Notes: generated by a model from the sequence alone, not told the origin. A DNA stretch of 64,000 bases from an uncultured Blautia sp. (GCA_900551715.1 URXG01000001.1:50726-114725); one strand, 5' to 3'; positions 52,268 through 62,102 are shown, counted from the stretch's first letter. Numbers and translations are program-made.

Positions 52268-53287
52268 TCAGTCAAAGAATAAAATCTGCGAGAAAAACCG
52301 GTTCATGGAATCATTTTTCCAGCAGTCCATTCCCACTGCATCTGCCATCTTCTGTGCATCTACACAGTAAGCTGACATACAGGAATGATGCTTATAAGGG
52401 CCGGCACTCATGAGCAGAAGATCAGTGTGGCCTGCCTTTTTCATTTCTTCTGCCAGTTTTTCTGTCATTTTGTTCTGATTGAGTTTTGCCTTTCTGGGAT
52501 CATCTGCCTGATCACACATCGTCTGAAGTACCAGCGTTTTTGGATAACGAAGTGCCCTTTCTTTCATCTCTTCTACTGTTCCGCTTTCCGGTGGGCAGGC
52601 CGGATTCAGGTCATAATTTCCACAAAGATTGTCCACACAGAACTGTCTGTACTCCGGTACAAATACCAGCTTTGTTGTATCCATCACTGCTGCGTCTGAA
52701 AATCCCATCTCCAGTGCTGTTTTTACAAGATCCATATCTATCCTTCTTTCTGCTTCTATTTCCATGGACATTTCATGCCAGGGTTCACCACCCCAGACAG
52801 ATTCTCCGATTCCATGATCTGTAAAACCAAACTTCTCATACATCTCCACTTTCTGATCCAGACAAGTGAGAACCAGCTTTTTGCGACCTTTTTTCTTTTC
52901 CCTCTCTCTATATCGGCTCATCAATGCTCTCGCCAGTCCCTGACCACGATGTTCCGGAAGTACATCCAGTCCCAGGAGCATGACATTATCACCATCTGGT
53001 TCATGGGTATCTGCATTCTCAAAAAAATCATCTGTCAGATGTTCTCTGTCTGTGGCAAGTCCATTAAGAAATCCTGCGATCTTTCCTGTTTCTTTATCTA
53101 CTACCACCAGAAACAGATCCGGTGCCTTCCTGATTCTGTCTGACATATGCTCATAAGTACAGGCTTCATTCGGTGGAAAACAGATTCTTTCAATCTCTGC
53201 TGTCTGCGCTATCTCCTCCGGCACAATATCTCTGAATTCGTATTTTTCTATTAGTGCGCTTTTCACTTCTTCCTTGTTATCTAACAT
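52268..53287 (-). CDS. GNAT acetyltransferase fused to DUF2284 metal-binding domain
   Basis: 339 residues. The first 185 are a GNAT N-acetyltransferase with the acetyl-CoA loop LPEHRGQGLARALM. After a short linker, residues about 190-339 match DUF2284-type cysteine-rich proteins (FCVDNLCGNYDLNPACPPESG, then HHSCMSAYCVDAQKMA), probably binding a metal or Fe-S cluster. The domains are usually separate genes. The ribosome site is weak (GGTGG). Substrate unknown. Confidence 0.82.
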   Translation of the reverse strand: MLDNKEEVKSALIEKYEFRDIVPEEIAQTAEIERICFPPNEACTYEHMSDRIRKAPDLFLVVVDKETGKIAGFLNGLATDREHLTDDFFENADTHEPDGDNVMLLGLDVLPEHRGQGLARALMSRYREREKKKGRKKLVLTCLDQKVEMYEKFGFTDHGIGESVWGGEPWHEMSMEIEAERRIDMDLVKTALEMGFSDAAVMDTTKLVFVPEYRQFCVDNLCGNYDLNPACPPESGTVEEMKERALRYPKTLVLQTMCDQADDPRKAKLNQNKMTEKLAEEMKKAGHTDLLLMSAGPYKHHSCMSAYCVDAQKMADAVGMDCWKNDSMNRFFSQILFFD

Positions 53288-53348
53288 TTTGCCACCATTC
53301 GCCTTCCTTTTTCAATACTTCTCCTCCGATTATACCACTATATTGGAT

Positions 53349-53398
53349 AAAAAAAAGAGCCTTTCACAATACTTTAACAGTATTTGTGAAGGGCTCTC
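53349..53398 (-). terminator. Terminator of the yceG-telA-terD-ATPase operon
   Basis: GAGCC...GGCTC with extended pairing TTCACAA/TTGTGAA and ACT/AGT, followed on the minus strand by eight T. It lies 20 bases beyond the ATPase stop. Confidence 0.85.
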
Positions 53399-53417
53399 TA
53401 TCCGCTTCAAAGAAGCA

Positions 53418-56075
53418 TTATTTATTGTTTACAATGATCTTTCGGATCATATCCACCGGAATGATCAGTACTGCCAGAACCATAGATACAAGAAGTGCCT
53501 TCGGAGTCAGCGTGTAAGTATTAAATACTTTGCCACCGATCTCAATAAGCACGGTCTGCATTACAAAGATTGCTCCCATAACCAGGATAAATCTCTTGTT
53601 CTCTCCGATGTGTTCAAAAAGATTCAGTTTTTCGGATCTTGTGTTCAGACTGTTAAAGATGATGGAATAGATAAAGAAAGCAAACATAAATGTCTTCTCA
53701 TAAAGTTCCACATCTGTACATCCTGCTGGTGTTACCCATGTTGCAATACCACCGATGTTCTCCAGTATCAAAATAGATCCCAGAGTAATAAAGACAGAGC
53801 TTACACCGATTGCGGATTTAATATATCCTGTAAGGATGTTGTCTGTTCTCTTGGCTGGCTTGTCATCCATATATCGATTCAGAATCGGCTCTCCACCAAA
53901 TGCCATAGCTGCAAGAGTATCCATGATCAGGTTGATCCAGAGGATCTGTACAATAGAGAATGGTTCTGTCCATCCAAGTACCGGTGCCAGAATGTTCATC
54001 AGAAGCGTACTGATATTAACAGTCAGCTGGAAGATCAGAAACTTGCCAACAGACTTCGCCATAGTACGGCTGTTCAGTACACAGTCCTTAATAGATGTCA
54101 GACTGTTATTCAGAATAACGACATCCCCTGCTTCCTGTGCAACTGCAGTACCATCTCCCATTGCAAAACCAATATCTGCCTGTTTCAGGGCAGGTGCATC
54201 GTTAACTCCATCACCTGTCATACCACAGACATCTTCCAGCTGCTGTGCCATAGTTACCAGACGTCTCTTGTCCAGAGGTTTGGCACGACTGACCACTTTC
54301 AGTAAAGGAAGTTTTTTCTTCAGTTCTTCATCAGAGAGCTGCTCCAGTTCATCATGAGTAAGAACGATTTCTTTTGTTTCATCTTTCAGGATACCGGCTT
54401 CTTTGGCAATAGCTACTGCAGTCTCTTCTGCATCACCGGTTACCATAACTACCTGAATACCGGCTTTGTTCAGAACTTCTACAGTCTCTACCGCATCCTG
54501 ACGTACGTTATCTCTCAGACAGAGAACTGCAAGAAGGATTTTCTTATTGCCCTGGAACTTCACTACAGAAAGAAGCTTCATGGTTCTTTTGGCTTCCTCG
54601 ATCATCTGTGCTTCTACTTTTGCTTTGTCAGCAGAAGTAAATTCATGAATGTCACCATTGGCTGCCATATAATCAGTAACCTGATCAATAATGTTTTCTG
54701 TTGCGCCTTTCCAGTAAACAGTTCCATCATTGAGCTCTACAGTGGCACATTTTTTTTCGGAATCAAATCCGGAAATTTCTTTTACTTTGTTTTCGTCAAC
54801 TTTATCTACGCTGTTCTTTGCGATCACATAGGAAAGAAGTGCCCGGTCCATATTGTTACTTCCGATAGCCTTGCCTTCGGAAATCTTCGCAAGGTTATTC
54901 AGAGTAATAGCTTCCAGGAAATCCAGATGGAGAAGTTCATCTGCTATGCTTCCGTCTCCCATGATAAATTCTACCAGAGAAAGATTACCTTCTGTGATAG
55001 TACCGGTTTTGTCGCTGAACAGAAGGTTCATATACGCAGAATCGGAAAAAGCAGCCTTGTGGCTTACAAGAATATTTTTCTTGTACATGGATTCTGTATT
55101 CATGGACTGAACAAGACTATTCATCATCGGAAGACCTTCCGGTACTGCCATGATAACGATAGATGCCATCAGCATAACTGCCTCTGCCACCAGAAGAATT
55201 ACAAACACCGGTGTAATAGCTTCATCCGTACGGATCAGAGTAAGAACAACCTGCAGAATACCTGCAATAGCAGCTGCGGAAACACCAAGTTTACCGATAC
55301 CTCCTGCTACTACTTCCAGTTTCAGGCTGGAAGTATCTTTACGTTCGTCTTCCTCATTTTCGTCTGTCAGTGCTTTGTTGATCTTACCAAGTTCGGAGGC
55401 ATCACCGATAACGGTAGCTACCATATAAGCCTCACCACTTGTAACAACAGAACCCATAAATACCTTGTCCGGACATGAATAATCGGTGGATTCTGCATTT
55501 TCCATTGTATCTGCTGCTTTTTTGCTCTCGTCTCTGGATTCTCCATTCAGAGCAGCCTGAGAAACTTTGACACTGCCTTTAAATAACACACCGTCAACAG
55601 GTACTTTATCTCCTGCCTGAATGATGATAGTGTCACCCTTTACAATCTCACTGGTAAGTACTTTCACCAGTTTACCGTTACGCATAACCTTGGCATCTGT
55701 CTTATTGTATTCTTCCTGAAGTGCCTCACTACGAGAACTGTTTCTATACTCAGACAGAGTACTGAATCCTGTAGCCAGTGCAATGGCAAGAATAATACTG
55801 AAAATCTCGATCACATCATTCTCACCACCCAGTGCCGGAACAATCACACCCAGAACGGCAAGTACTACTTTCAGTACAAGTGCCAGACACAGAACCTTGA
55901 TCCAGATGTCGTTAAAAGCTCCGATAAACATAGACCAGAGTGATTCTTTGTCTTTCTTTGCAAGTTCGTTGGCACCATACTGATTCTTACTTTCCTGAAC
56001 CTGCTGATCCGATAATCCCTGTTCGAGAATATCTTTTTCCATTTTTAAGTTATCTTTCTGCATTTTTACGCTCAT
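53418..56075 (-). CDS. PMCA-type calcium-translocating P-type ATPase
   Basis: Plasma-membrane Ca2+ pump of the P2B type, 885 residues. PEGLP (312-316) is the ion site in M4, Asp355 in SDKTGT is the phosphorylated residue, TGDGVNDAPAL is the hinge motif, and about ten membrane segments are present. The TGES motif reads LNGES. The ATG at 56075 has AAAGGA 8 bases upstream. It is the last gene after two terD genes; calcium pumps are known companions of Ter modules, so it may set the calcium level sensed by TerD. Confidence 0.93.
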   Translation of the reverse strand: MSVKMQKDNLKMEKDILEQGLSDQQVQESKNQYGANELAKKDKESLWSMFIGAFNDIWIKVLCLALVLKVVLAVLGVIVPALGGENDVIEIFSIILAIALATGFSTLSEYRNSSRSEALQEEYNKTDAKVMRNGKLVKVLTSEIVKGDTIIIQAGDKVPVDGVLFKGSVKVSQAALNGESRDESKKAADTMENAESTDYSCPDKVFMGSVVTSGEAYMVATVIGDASELGKINKALTDENEEDERKDTSSLKLEVVAGGIGKLGVSAAAIAGILQVVLTLIRTDEAITPVFVILLVAEAVMLMASIVIMAVPEGLPMMNSLVQSMNTESMYKKNILVSHKAAFSDSAYMNLLFSDKTGTITEGNLSLVEFIMGDGSIADELLHLDFLEAITLNNLAKISEGKAIGSNNMDRALLSYVIAKNSVDKVDENKVKEISGFDSEKKCATVELNDGTVYWKGATENIIDQVTDYMAANGDIHEFTSADKAKVEAQMIEEAKRTMKLLSVVKFQGNKKILLAVLCLRDNVRQDAVETVEVLNKAGIQVVMVTGDAEETAVAIAKEAGILKDETKEIVLTHDELEQLSDEELKKKLPLLKVVSRAKPLDKRRLVTMAQQLEDVCGMTGDGVNDAPALKQADIGFAMGDGTAVAQEAGDVVILNNSLTSIKDCVLNSRTMAKSVGKFLIFQLTVNISTLLMNILAPVLGWTEPFSIVQILWINLIMDTLAAMAFGGEPILNRYMDDKPAKRTDNILTGYIKSAIGVSSVFITLGSILILENIGGIATWVTPAGCTDVELYEKTFMFAFFIYSIIFNSLNTRSEKLNLFEHIGENKRFILVMGAIFVMQTVLIEIGGKVFNTYTLTPKALLVSMVLAVLIIPVDMIRKIIVNNK

Positions 56076-56101
56076 TAAATGAGTCCTTTCTGTAATTTGT
56101 G

Positions 56102-56692
56102 TTACTTATAGCGCTGGCAGAGTTCTGAGATACAGGTATCCTTGGTTCCCTGTCCAATAGCTCCGAATTTCCATTCACCATTGTGTCTGTAGATTTCACC
56201 AAAGATCATTGCAAGCATTCCCGGATACTCCTCTGTCAGGTCATATTTACACAGTTCTTTGTTCGTCTTGCCATCTACAATACGGATAAAGGCATTGCGG
56301 ATCATTCCGAAGTGCTGTTTACGCTGAACTGCGGAATAAATATTTACCACGATCATGATCTTGTCGTATTCCTTCGGAATTTTTGCAAGATCAATAATGA
56401 TCTGCTCGTCATCCCCTTCACCTTCACCGGTAAGGTTATCTCCCAGATGAATTACTGCACCTGATTTGTGACTGAGGTTTCCAAAATATACCACATCTCT
56501 GTTGTCTCTGAATTTGCCATCTTTAAGAAGGATCGCTGTTGCATCACAGTCAATATCTGCTGATTTTTTCAGTCCGAAGAATCCTCTTTTCTGCTCTGCC
56601 GCATCCCATCCCAGACCTACAAGTAACTGTGACAGCCCTGCATTTTCTTTGGTCAGGCTGACTTTCTGACCTTTCTGTAAACTGATCGACAT
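56102..56692 (-). CDS. terD: TerD family calcium-binding stress protein
   Basis: A 196-residue cytoplasmic protein of the TerD/TerE/CAP family. [15 protein letters not shown] is the acidic calcium-binding motif, VGLGWD and YFGNLSHKSGAV are family motifs. An insert FFGLKKSADI near residue 38 separates it from its paralogue. It is followed 26 bases later by the calcium ATPase gene. TerD proteins are linked to tellurite and general envelope/chemical stress, the mechanism being unresolved. Confidence 0.92.
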   Translation of the reverse strand: MSISLQKGQKVSLTKENAGLSQLLVGLGWDAAEQKRGFFGLKKSADIDCDATAILLKDGKFRDNRDVVYFGNLSHKSGAVIHLGDNLTGEGEGDDEQIIIDLAKIPKEYDKIMIVVNIYSAVQRKQHFGMIRNAFIRIVDGKTNKELCKYDLTEEYPGMLAMIFGEIYRHNGEWKFGAIGQGTKDTCISELCQRYK

Positions 56693-56722
56693 ACTGATAA
56701 CTCCTTTCGGTTATAATGATGC

Positions 56723-56740
56723 TGGGGGCAAAAGCCCCCA
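56723..56740. other. Short GC-rich hairpin between the two terD genes
   Basis: TGGGGGC-AAAA-GCCCCCA, a 7-bp perfect stem with a 4-base loop. No T run follows on the minus strand, so it is more likely an RNA-stability or attenuation element than a terminator. Confidence 0.5.
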
Positions 56741-56783
56741 ACTATGATACCTTCGAGTTGTTTCGTGCAGTGCACTCCCACGA

Positions 56784-57365
56784 TTAAGCCACTTCAATTC
56801 CATAATGTCCACACAGTGCCGCAAGTCCACCCTGAAATCCACTTCCAATGGCATTGAACTTCCATTCACCGTTATGTTTGTAAAGTTCACCTACAACAAC
56901 AGCTGTCTCAATGGAGAAATCTTCTCCCAGATCATAGCGGATCAGCTCCTGGTTGGTATCCTGATCTACAATTCTGATGTAGGCATTGGATACCTGACCA
57001 AAATTCTGTCTTCTAGCTTCTGCCTCGTAGATTGTTACTGTGAATGCGATTCTTTCTATGCTACCAGGAATATCCGGAAGTGTGATCTGCATTTCCTCAT
57101 CATCACCTTCTCCCTCTCCTGTACGGTTATCTCCCATATGTTTCACAGAACCTGTGGGATGCTCCAGGTTACCATAGAAAACAAATTCCTGATCTGTAGG
57201 GCATTTGCCATTGGAGCCCAGCATAAAAGCCGCTGCATCAAGGTCAAAATCTGCACCTGTATCAAATGCATTTACATCCCATCCCAGACCTACCATAATA
57301 TTCTTTAATCCAGGATTACTTTTGGTTAAGCTTACTTTCTGTCCTTTTGATAAGTTGATTGGCAT
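56784..57365 (-). CDS. terD: TerD family calcium-binding stress protein (TerE-like)
   Basis: A 193-residue paralogue of the downstream gene. [14 protein letters not shown] is the calcium motif, [20 protein letters not shown] is closer to the canonical TerD/TerE sequence than the other copy. TelA is 15 bases upstream. The two proteins may form mixed complexes with TelA at the membrane (inference from Ter literature on conserved clusters). Confidence 0.92.
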   Translation of the reverse strand: MPINLSKGQKVSLTKSNPGLKNIMVGLGWDVNAFDTGADFDLDAAAFMLGSNGKCPTDQEFVFYGNLEHPTGSVKHMGDNRTGEGEGDDEEMQITLPDIPGSIERIAFTVTIYEAEARRQNFGQVSNAYIRIVDQDTNQELIRYDLGEDFSIETAVVVGELYKHNGEWKFNAIGSGFQGGLAALCGHYGIEVA

Positions 57366-57380
57366 AATCTTACTCCTCCT

Positions 57381-58514
57381 TTATTTTGTTCTGGTGCCTC
57401 CATAAGTCTCCAGAAATTCTTTTTTGATGTTTTCCAGACGGGCTGCGTCGTCTACCCTCTGTTTTCTTGCTGTTTCCTGAATGTTTTTGGTTTCATCAAT
57501 ACCGTTCATGATCGTTCTCCAGGTAGTTTCCAGAGTCTCTATCTTAACAGAACTTCCAGATGCCAGTTTTGCAGTCATCTTGGACTGTTCTACGGTATTT
57601 CTTGCATTTTTAATCAACATTTCATTTGTTTTCTTATCCAGTTCAGACAAAGCATCTGCCTGGATCTTCTGACGTTTCAGCATAACAGCCTGTGCAAGAG
57701 ACTGTTTAAATACAGGAAGCGTTACAATAAATGCGGAATTGATCTTACGGACAAGATTCATATTACTGAATGCCATAGTCTTGATCATAGGAATAGACTG
57801 CATGGCAATGTTTTCGGCAATCCTCAAATCCTGTGTACGCTGTTCCAACATCATCAGAGAATTGTTTAGGCTTCCCAGTTCCAGTTGGATAGAATTATCA
57901 CCGGTTGCCTCAAAGTCAGCCTGTCTCTGTGCAATGTATGTTTCCAGTTCCCGGCAGCCCTGCTCCCCTGCAAGAATATATTTTACGAGCTGATGATAAT
58001 ACTCTACATTAGCATCAAACATCTGCTCCAGCTTACGGTTGGACTGTTTGATCTCACTTTCATACTGTTTCAGCTGAACATAAATCTTGTCAACCTCTCC
58101 ACCCATGGTATTATACTTATCCAGGATCTTATCCAGCTGTTTTTTCATATTGCCGAACAGTTTGTTAAAGAGCCCGCCATTGTCCTTAAATTCTTCCACA
58201 TCAAACTTTGACATGACCTTTGATAAGGCATTGAGCATTTCGCTGGATTCATCCAGCTGGCTCATATTTACACTGTTCAGTATCACATCAGATGCTTTGG
58301 AAATATTTTCCGCTGCCTCTGCTCCAAAAGATACGATTGTTTCCAGATTGTTTACTTCAATTGTGCTGACAAGAGCATCCACTTCCTCTGAACCGGTCAG
58401 ATCTGTATTCATCTGCTGCCTGTCTGCCACAATATCATAGGGCTGTACTGTTTCAATCTCATTTTTTGCCGGGGCCGGTGCCGCCGGAGCTGCTTTGCTG
58501 AAATCAAGTCCCAT
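57381..58514 (-). CDS. telA: TelA family toxic anion resistance protein
   Basis: A 377-residue helical protein of the TelA/KlaA family (YceH in Bacillus). Long coiled-coil segments from about residue 85 to 350, including GNMKKQLDKILDKYNT and SIPMIKTMAFSNMNLVRKINSAF, are typical. The N-terminus is Ala/Pro-rich. ATG at 58514 has AGGAGGGG 5 bases upstream; the yceG stop lies just before it, so translation is probably coupled. Such proteins accompany TerD in tellurite, nisin and envelope-stress loci. Confidence 0.9.
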   Translation of the reverse strand: MGLDFSKAAPAAPAPAKNEIETVQPYDIVADRQQMNTDLTGSEEVDALVSTIEVNNLETIVSFGAEAAENISKASDVILNSVNMSQLDESSEMLNALSKVMSKFDVEEFKDNGGLFNKLFGNMKKQLDKILDKYNTMGGEVDKIYVQLKQYESEIKQSNRKLEQMFDANVEYYHQLVKYILAGEQGCRELETYIAQRQADFEATGDNSIQLELGSLNNSLMMLEQRTQDLRIAENIAMQSIPMIKTMAFSNMNLVRKINSAFIVTLPVFKQSLAQAVMLKRQKIQADALSELDKKTNEMLIKNARNTVEQSKMTAKLASGSSVKIETLETTWRTIMNGIDETKNIQETARKQRVDDAARLENIKKEFLETYGGTRTK

Positions 58515-58515
58515 A

Positions 58516-60786
58516 TTATCCCCTCCTGAATAGTTTATCACGCCATGACGTGTGTATTGTTAATGGTACTGTACTCCAGTCCGGAATCTGCAGGTCATAC
58601 AGAAATTCTCCGGTCTGATGTTCCTCCATTAATTTCTGATTTAGATGCCCCTCCATATTGTATCCTGTCGGGATAAAATAAAGCACATCAAACCCCAGCA
58701 GATTCAGAAAAACTGTATAAACAGTGTCTTCCAGTGTGATCAGTTCTTCTGATGGATTAATATAGATAAGTTTTGGATTTTTTTTGGTAAAGTCAAAATT
58801 CTGCAGCAGCCGGAGTGCTTCTTTTGGAAGATTCAGCACTACAGAAATAACTGTATATTCTGTTCCGTTTTCAAAGGTTCCCCGAATCAGTTTCTGATCT
58901 ATCATCCTTTCCAGTTTGTCCAGAATATATTCCTGCATTTCTTCTCTCAGAAAGCCATACTGATAGGCCGGATGATTCCGTATCTTATGTTTCTGCAATT
59001 TCCCATTCCGAAAAAATTCTGCAGCATACATTTTTATGGGATTGGGTGAAGTAGATGTCATAACCGGTGGCCGATCCACAACAATGGTATTCTCTGTCAT
59101 CAGCTGTTTAATCATTATCCAGTAATTCTGGGTATTTCCATCCTTCACTCCTGATATCTTGGAAAAAATAACCGGCAGGTTTACTACCCCGTCTACAGTA
59201 CTGAAACCAGGTCGGAACTTCAGATCCTCATTCCAGAGAAGCCGGATCTCTCTGTCCATAGTCTGAAGAGATACCGTATTAGCTCTGGTAAACTGCTGAT
59301 CCCGGAAAATCACAGAATCATTATAAAGCACTGTATCCAGTTCTTTCTCTGCATGATAGGCTGCTGTTCCAATATGAAGCTGTGCATTTTGCTCCGGAAA
59401 CCTTGGAATCATCATGGAAGTCTCATAATGAATCTCATAAAGAAGGTCATCCTCCAGGCAACATGGTTCGTTAAGATTCGGTCGCAGGATCAATACGTCC
59501 ACTGGAGTCCTTGCAAGAAACTTCAGAAACAGCGCATTGTTCTCATCTTTACAGCCACCCATGTGGACAAAACATCCTGCTTCCGGATAATTCCAGGTGC
59601 CAAAAAGCTTCCCCTGATACCGATTAAGCCAGCACAAAAGGTAAACTCCTTTGTTTTTCAGCTTGTTAAGATTCATTCCAGGAAGCTTCTCTTCCTTTGT
59701 CATTACTTCTGCAAAAGCTCTCTTCAGCAATGCCTGAAGAATCTTTGAGGGAGGATACTGTATGTTGCTTTGTAAATTCCCAATCAGCTGATCTGTGTTT
59801 ATATAATTGCCTCGTCGTATCTTCTGAATCTCTTCCATGGAAGGATTGGGAATACTTCCGTTGACTATCACAATACGTCTGCTTTCATTCCGCATGGAAA
59901 GATAAAACTGATAAAGTTCATTGGCATAGATAAGCTTATCCTCCACACCACTGATCTTTATAAAACAGTTGTAAAAAAGATCCTTCCGATCTCCTCTTAC
60001 AGCCGGTGGCTTCTGAATATCCTCCAGACCCTTGCCTTCGATCCAGGCATTGGTACAATTCATAAGGTTCCCATGATCTCCAAATATCTTGCGAGTCTTC
60101 TCTGTTTTTTCTACTGCTTCCCATAATTTCTGAAAGCTAAACTCTGCCGGAAAAGGTTCTCCAGCTTCTGTCCTGTATTCAAAGGACTTCTCTGATCCTG
60201 GATCCAGTTTCCTGTAAGCTTCATCTCCCTGGGGCTGCACCAGCACCACATCACAGCCTGCATTGGATAATATGGAAATCAGCATCAGTTCATAATTACT
60301 GACAGAACCTGCGTACAAAATCTTTGGAAGATGATTCTGGCCTAGCTGATTGACAATTCTCTCAAATTTATAGTAAAGCCAGCACATAAACTTTATATAT
60401 GCATTTTTCAGCATATTCTCAGTTTTGCCATTTCGCCTGAGTGCATCCAGAGAATCATAAATTGCCCCTGCTACTGTCTCACTCTGGGAACAGTTCATTC
60501 TGGGCAGCCACTTCTGAAGGCTGGAAATGATAAATCCCATACTCAGCTGAAAATCCATTCCCATCATCTCATCGTAATAAGAAAGATTTGCCTGAGTCGG
60601 ATTCGGGATCTTGCCTTCTATGACTACACCATCCTTACGAGCTGCATCATAGTACTTATATAGAAACTCCCGGATCTCATCTGAGAGACAGTTGATCCGG
60701 TAAAAATAAACACCCTTTTCTCTCCGTTTCCCCAACTCTGTAAAAAAGTCACTGAGGCTTTGAATTTCTTTGTGTTCCAGTGTCAA
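58516..60786 (-). CDS. yceG: YceG family protein of the Ter/Yce stress module
   Basis: A 756-residue soluble protein similar to Bacillus YceG (YceG_bac), encoded there with TerD-like YceC/YceD/YceE and TelA-like YceH. Two related halves are visible: KIPNPTQANLSYYDEMMGMD with KILYAGSVSNYELMLISILSNAGCDVVLVQP early, and SIPNPSMEEIQKIRRGNY with PKLIYINPSEELITLEDTVYTVFLNLLGFDVLYFIP later. Its biochemical role is unknown; it has been proposed to belong to a biosynthetic branch of Ter systems. The start appears to be TTG at 60786, with AGGTGA 9 bases upstream. Confidence 0.87.
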   Translation of the reverse strand: MTLEHKEIQSLSDFFTELGKRREKGVYFYRINCLSDEIREFLYKYYDAARKDGVVIEGKIPNPTQANLSYYDEMMGMDFQLSMGFIISSLQKWLPRMNCSQSETVAGAIYDSLDALRRNGKTENMLKNAYIKFMCWLYYKFERIVNQLGQNHLPKILYAGSVSNYELMLISILSNAGCDVVLVQPQGDEAYRKLDPGSEKSFEYRTEAGEPFPAEFSFQKLWEAVEKTEKTRKIFGDHGNLMNCTNAWIEGKGLEDIQKPPAVRGDRKDLFYNCFIKISGVEDKLIYANELYQFYLSMRNESRRIVIVNGSIPNPSMEEIQKIRRGNYINTDQLIGNLQSNIQYPPSKILQALLKRAFAEVMTKEEKLPGMNLNKLKNKGVYLLCWLNRYQGKLFGTWNYPEAGCFVHMGGCKDENNALFLKFLARTPVDVLILRPNLNEPCCLEDDLLYEIHYETSMMIPRFPEQNAQLHIGTAAYHAEKELDTVLYNDSVIFRDQQFTRANTVSLQTMDREIRLLWNEDLKFRPGFSTVDGVVNLPVIFSKISGVKDGNTQNYWIMIKQLMTENTIVVDRPPVMTSTSPNPIKMYAAEFFRNGKLQKHKIRNHPAYQYGFLREEMQEYILDKLERMIDQKLIRGTFENGTEYTVISVVLNLPKEALRLLQNFDFTKKNPKLIYINPSEELITLEDTVYTVFLNLLGFDVLYFIPTGYNMEGHLNQKLMEEHQTGEFLYDLQIPDWSTVPLTIHTSWRDKLFRRG

Positions 60787-60945
60787 ATATTCTCACCTCA
60801 AAATCTGTTTTGTGCAGCAAAAAACTCGTTTTACCGCTGTCTTTCATTTTACCATAGTCCCCTGATGTTTTCCAGCACAACGACTTCTTTTAAAGATATT
60901 TAAGAATTTTTTTACAATTTGTATTAATCCTTACAGAACCTTCTC

Positions 60946-60973
60946 TTGACAACTTTATTTTTGATGATATTCT
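60946..60973 (+). promoter_or_regulatory. Candidate promoter for larE
   Basis: TTGACA (60946-60951) and TATTCT (60968-60973) with a 16-base spacer, about 100 bases before the start. The 288-base gap 60787-61074 is otherwise AT-rich with no clear structure. Confidence 0.45.
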
Positions 60974-61074
60974 TTATTAATAAGATTTTTCTATAAACCT
61001 ACTGGTTTAATATATTTATATTAAAAAACTAACGGAATCATAATGAAAAATTTCAAAGAAAGGATTGGATCACT

Positions 61075-61896
61075 ATGACCTACGAGGAAAAGAAGAAAGC
61101 TCTGCTTTCTTACATAGACGAACTTGCAACCCAAAATATTGCTCTGGCTTTTTCCGGTGGCGTAGACAGCAGTCTTCTGTTAAAAATCTGCTGCAATGCC
61201 GCTGAAAAAACAGGTACAAAAGTTTATGCTGTTACAATCCATACCAAACTTCATCCTATGAAGGATCTGACTATCTCCAAACAGATTGCCAGAGAAGCCG
61301 GTGCAGAGCATATCGTCCTTCAAATCGATGAACTGGAAGAAGCAGGGATCAAAGATAACCCGGAAGACCGCTGCTATCGCTGCAAAAAATGCCTTTTCCA
61401 AAAGCTGAAAGCCAAGGCACAGGAAGTGAATGCAGGTGCTGTTATGGAAGGCACCAACGAAGATGATCTTCACGTATACCGTCCAGGCATCCGGGCATTA
61501 CGGGAACTGGAAATCTTAAGCCCTCTTGCCAGATTCGACATTACCAAAGCTGAAGTCAGAAAGATGGCTGCTGAATACGGTATGGAAGTCGCTACCCGTC
61601 CTTCTACTCCATGTATGGCAACCAGATTTCCTTACGGTGATACACTTTCTTACGATATCATGCGTAACATCGAAGAGGGTGAAGAATGGCTTCGGACAAA
61701 AGGCTTTTATAATGTAAGACTTCGTGCTCACCAGAATATTCTCCGTATTGAAATCGACACCGGAGATTTCCCTGAAATTATAAAGATCCGAGAAGACCTT
61801 TTAACTAAAATGAACGACTACGGATTTGATTACATTACTCTGGATCTGGAAGGTTTCCGTTCCGGAAGCATGGATATCCATGTAAAAAATAAATAA
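61075..61896 (+). CDS. larE: LarE-like ATP-dependent sulfur transferase
   Basis: A PP-loop enzyme that in Lactobacillus adenylates and sulfurates the pyridinium cofactor precursor of lactate racemase (the NPN nickel-pincer cofactor), giving up its own cysteine sulfur. SGGVDSS (27-33) is the PP-loop; Cys180 in STPCMATRFPYG corresponds to the sacrificial cysteine, and CYRCKKC (100-106) is a further conserved cluster. Length 273 is usual. No larA, larB or larC is adjacent. AAGGATTGG precedes the ATG. Confidence 0.88.
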   Translation: MTYEEKKKALLSYIDELATQNIALAFSGGVDSSLLLKICCNAAEKTGTKVYAVTIHTKLHPMKDLTISKQIAREAGAEHIVLQIDELEEAGIKDNPEDRCYRCKKCLFQKLKAKAQEVNAGAVMEGTNEDDLHVYRPGIRALRELEILSPLARFDITKAEVRKMAAEYGMEVATRPSTPCMATRFPYGDTLSYDIMRNIEEGEEWLRTKGFYNVRLRAHQNILRIEIDTGDFPEIIKIREDLLTKMNDYGFDYITLDLEGFRSGSMDIHVKNK

Positions 61897-62076
61897 TTCG
61901 TATCAGCAACAAATCAGTATATTCAAAAGAAACGCATCTTAGCTTTGCTTCCGTCAGGGAACTGTGTATCTGCGGAATAGGTGGTGGCACTCATGGCAAT
62001 AATATGTAATGTTTTTCTATATCTTTTTCTTTGGGTATGTTACAATAAACGTATTATCTGTGGATCTCACATGACC

Positions 62077-62102
62077 AAAGTCACATGCTAAAGTCACATG
62101 CT
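62077..62102. repeat. Perfect tandem 13-bp direct repeat at the likely right end of the IS element
   Basis: AAAGTCACATGCT occurs twice without spacer (62077-62089, 62090-62102), next to the hairpin array of the element end. A related TCACATGACC lies just to the left. Confidence 0.75.

Noticed and set aside
56723..56740. Hairpin between terD genes as an intrinsic terminator
   Set aside because: No T run on either strand and both flanking genes appear to be one operon, so I list it only as a hairpin.
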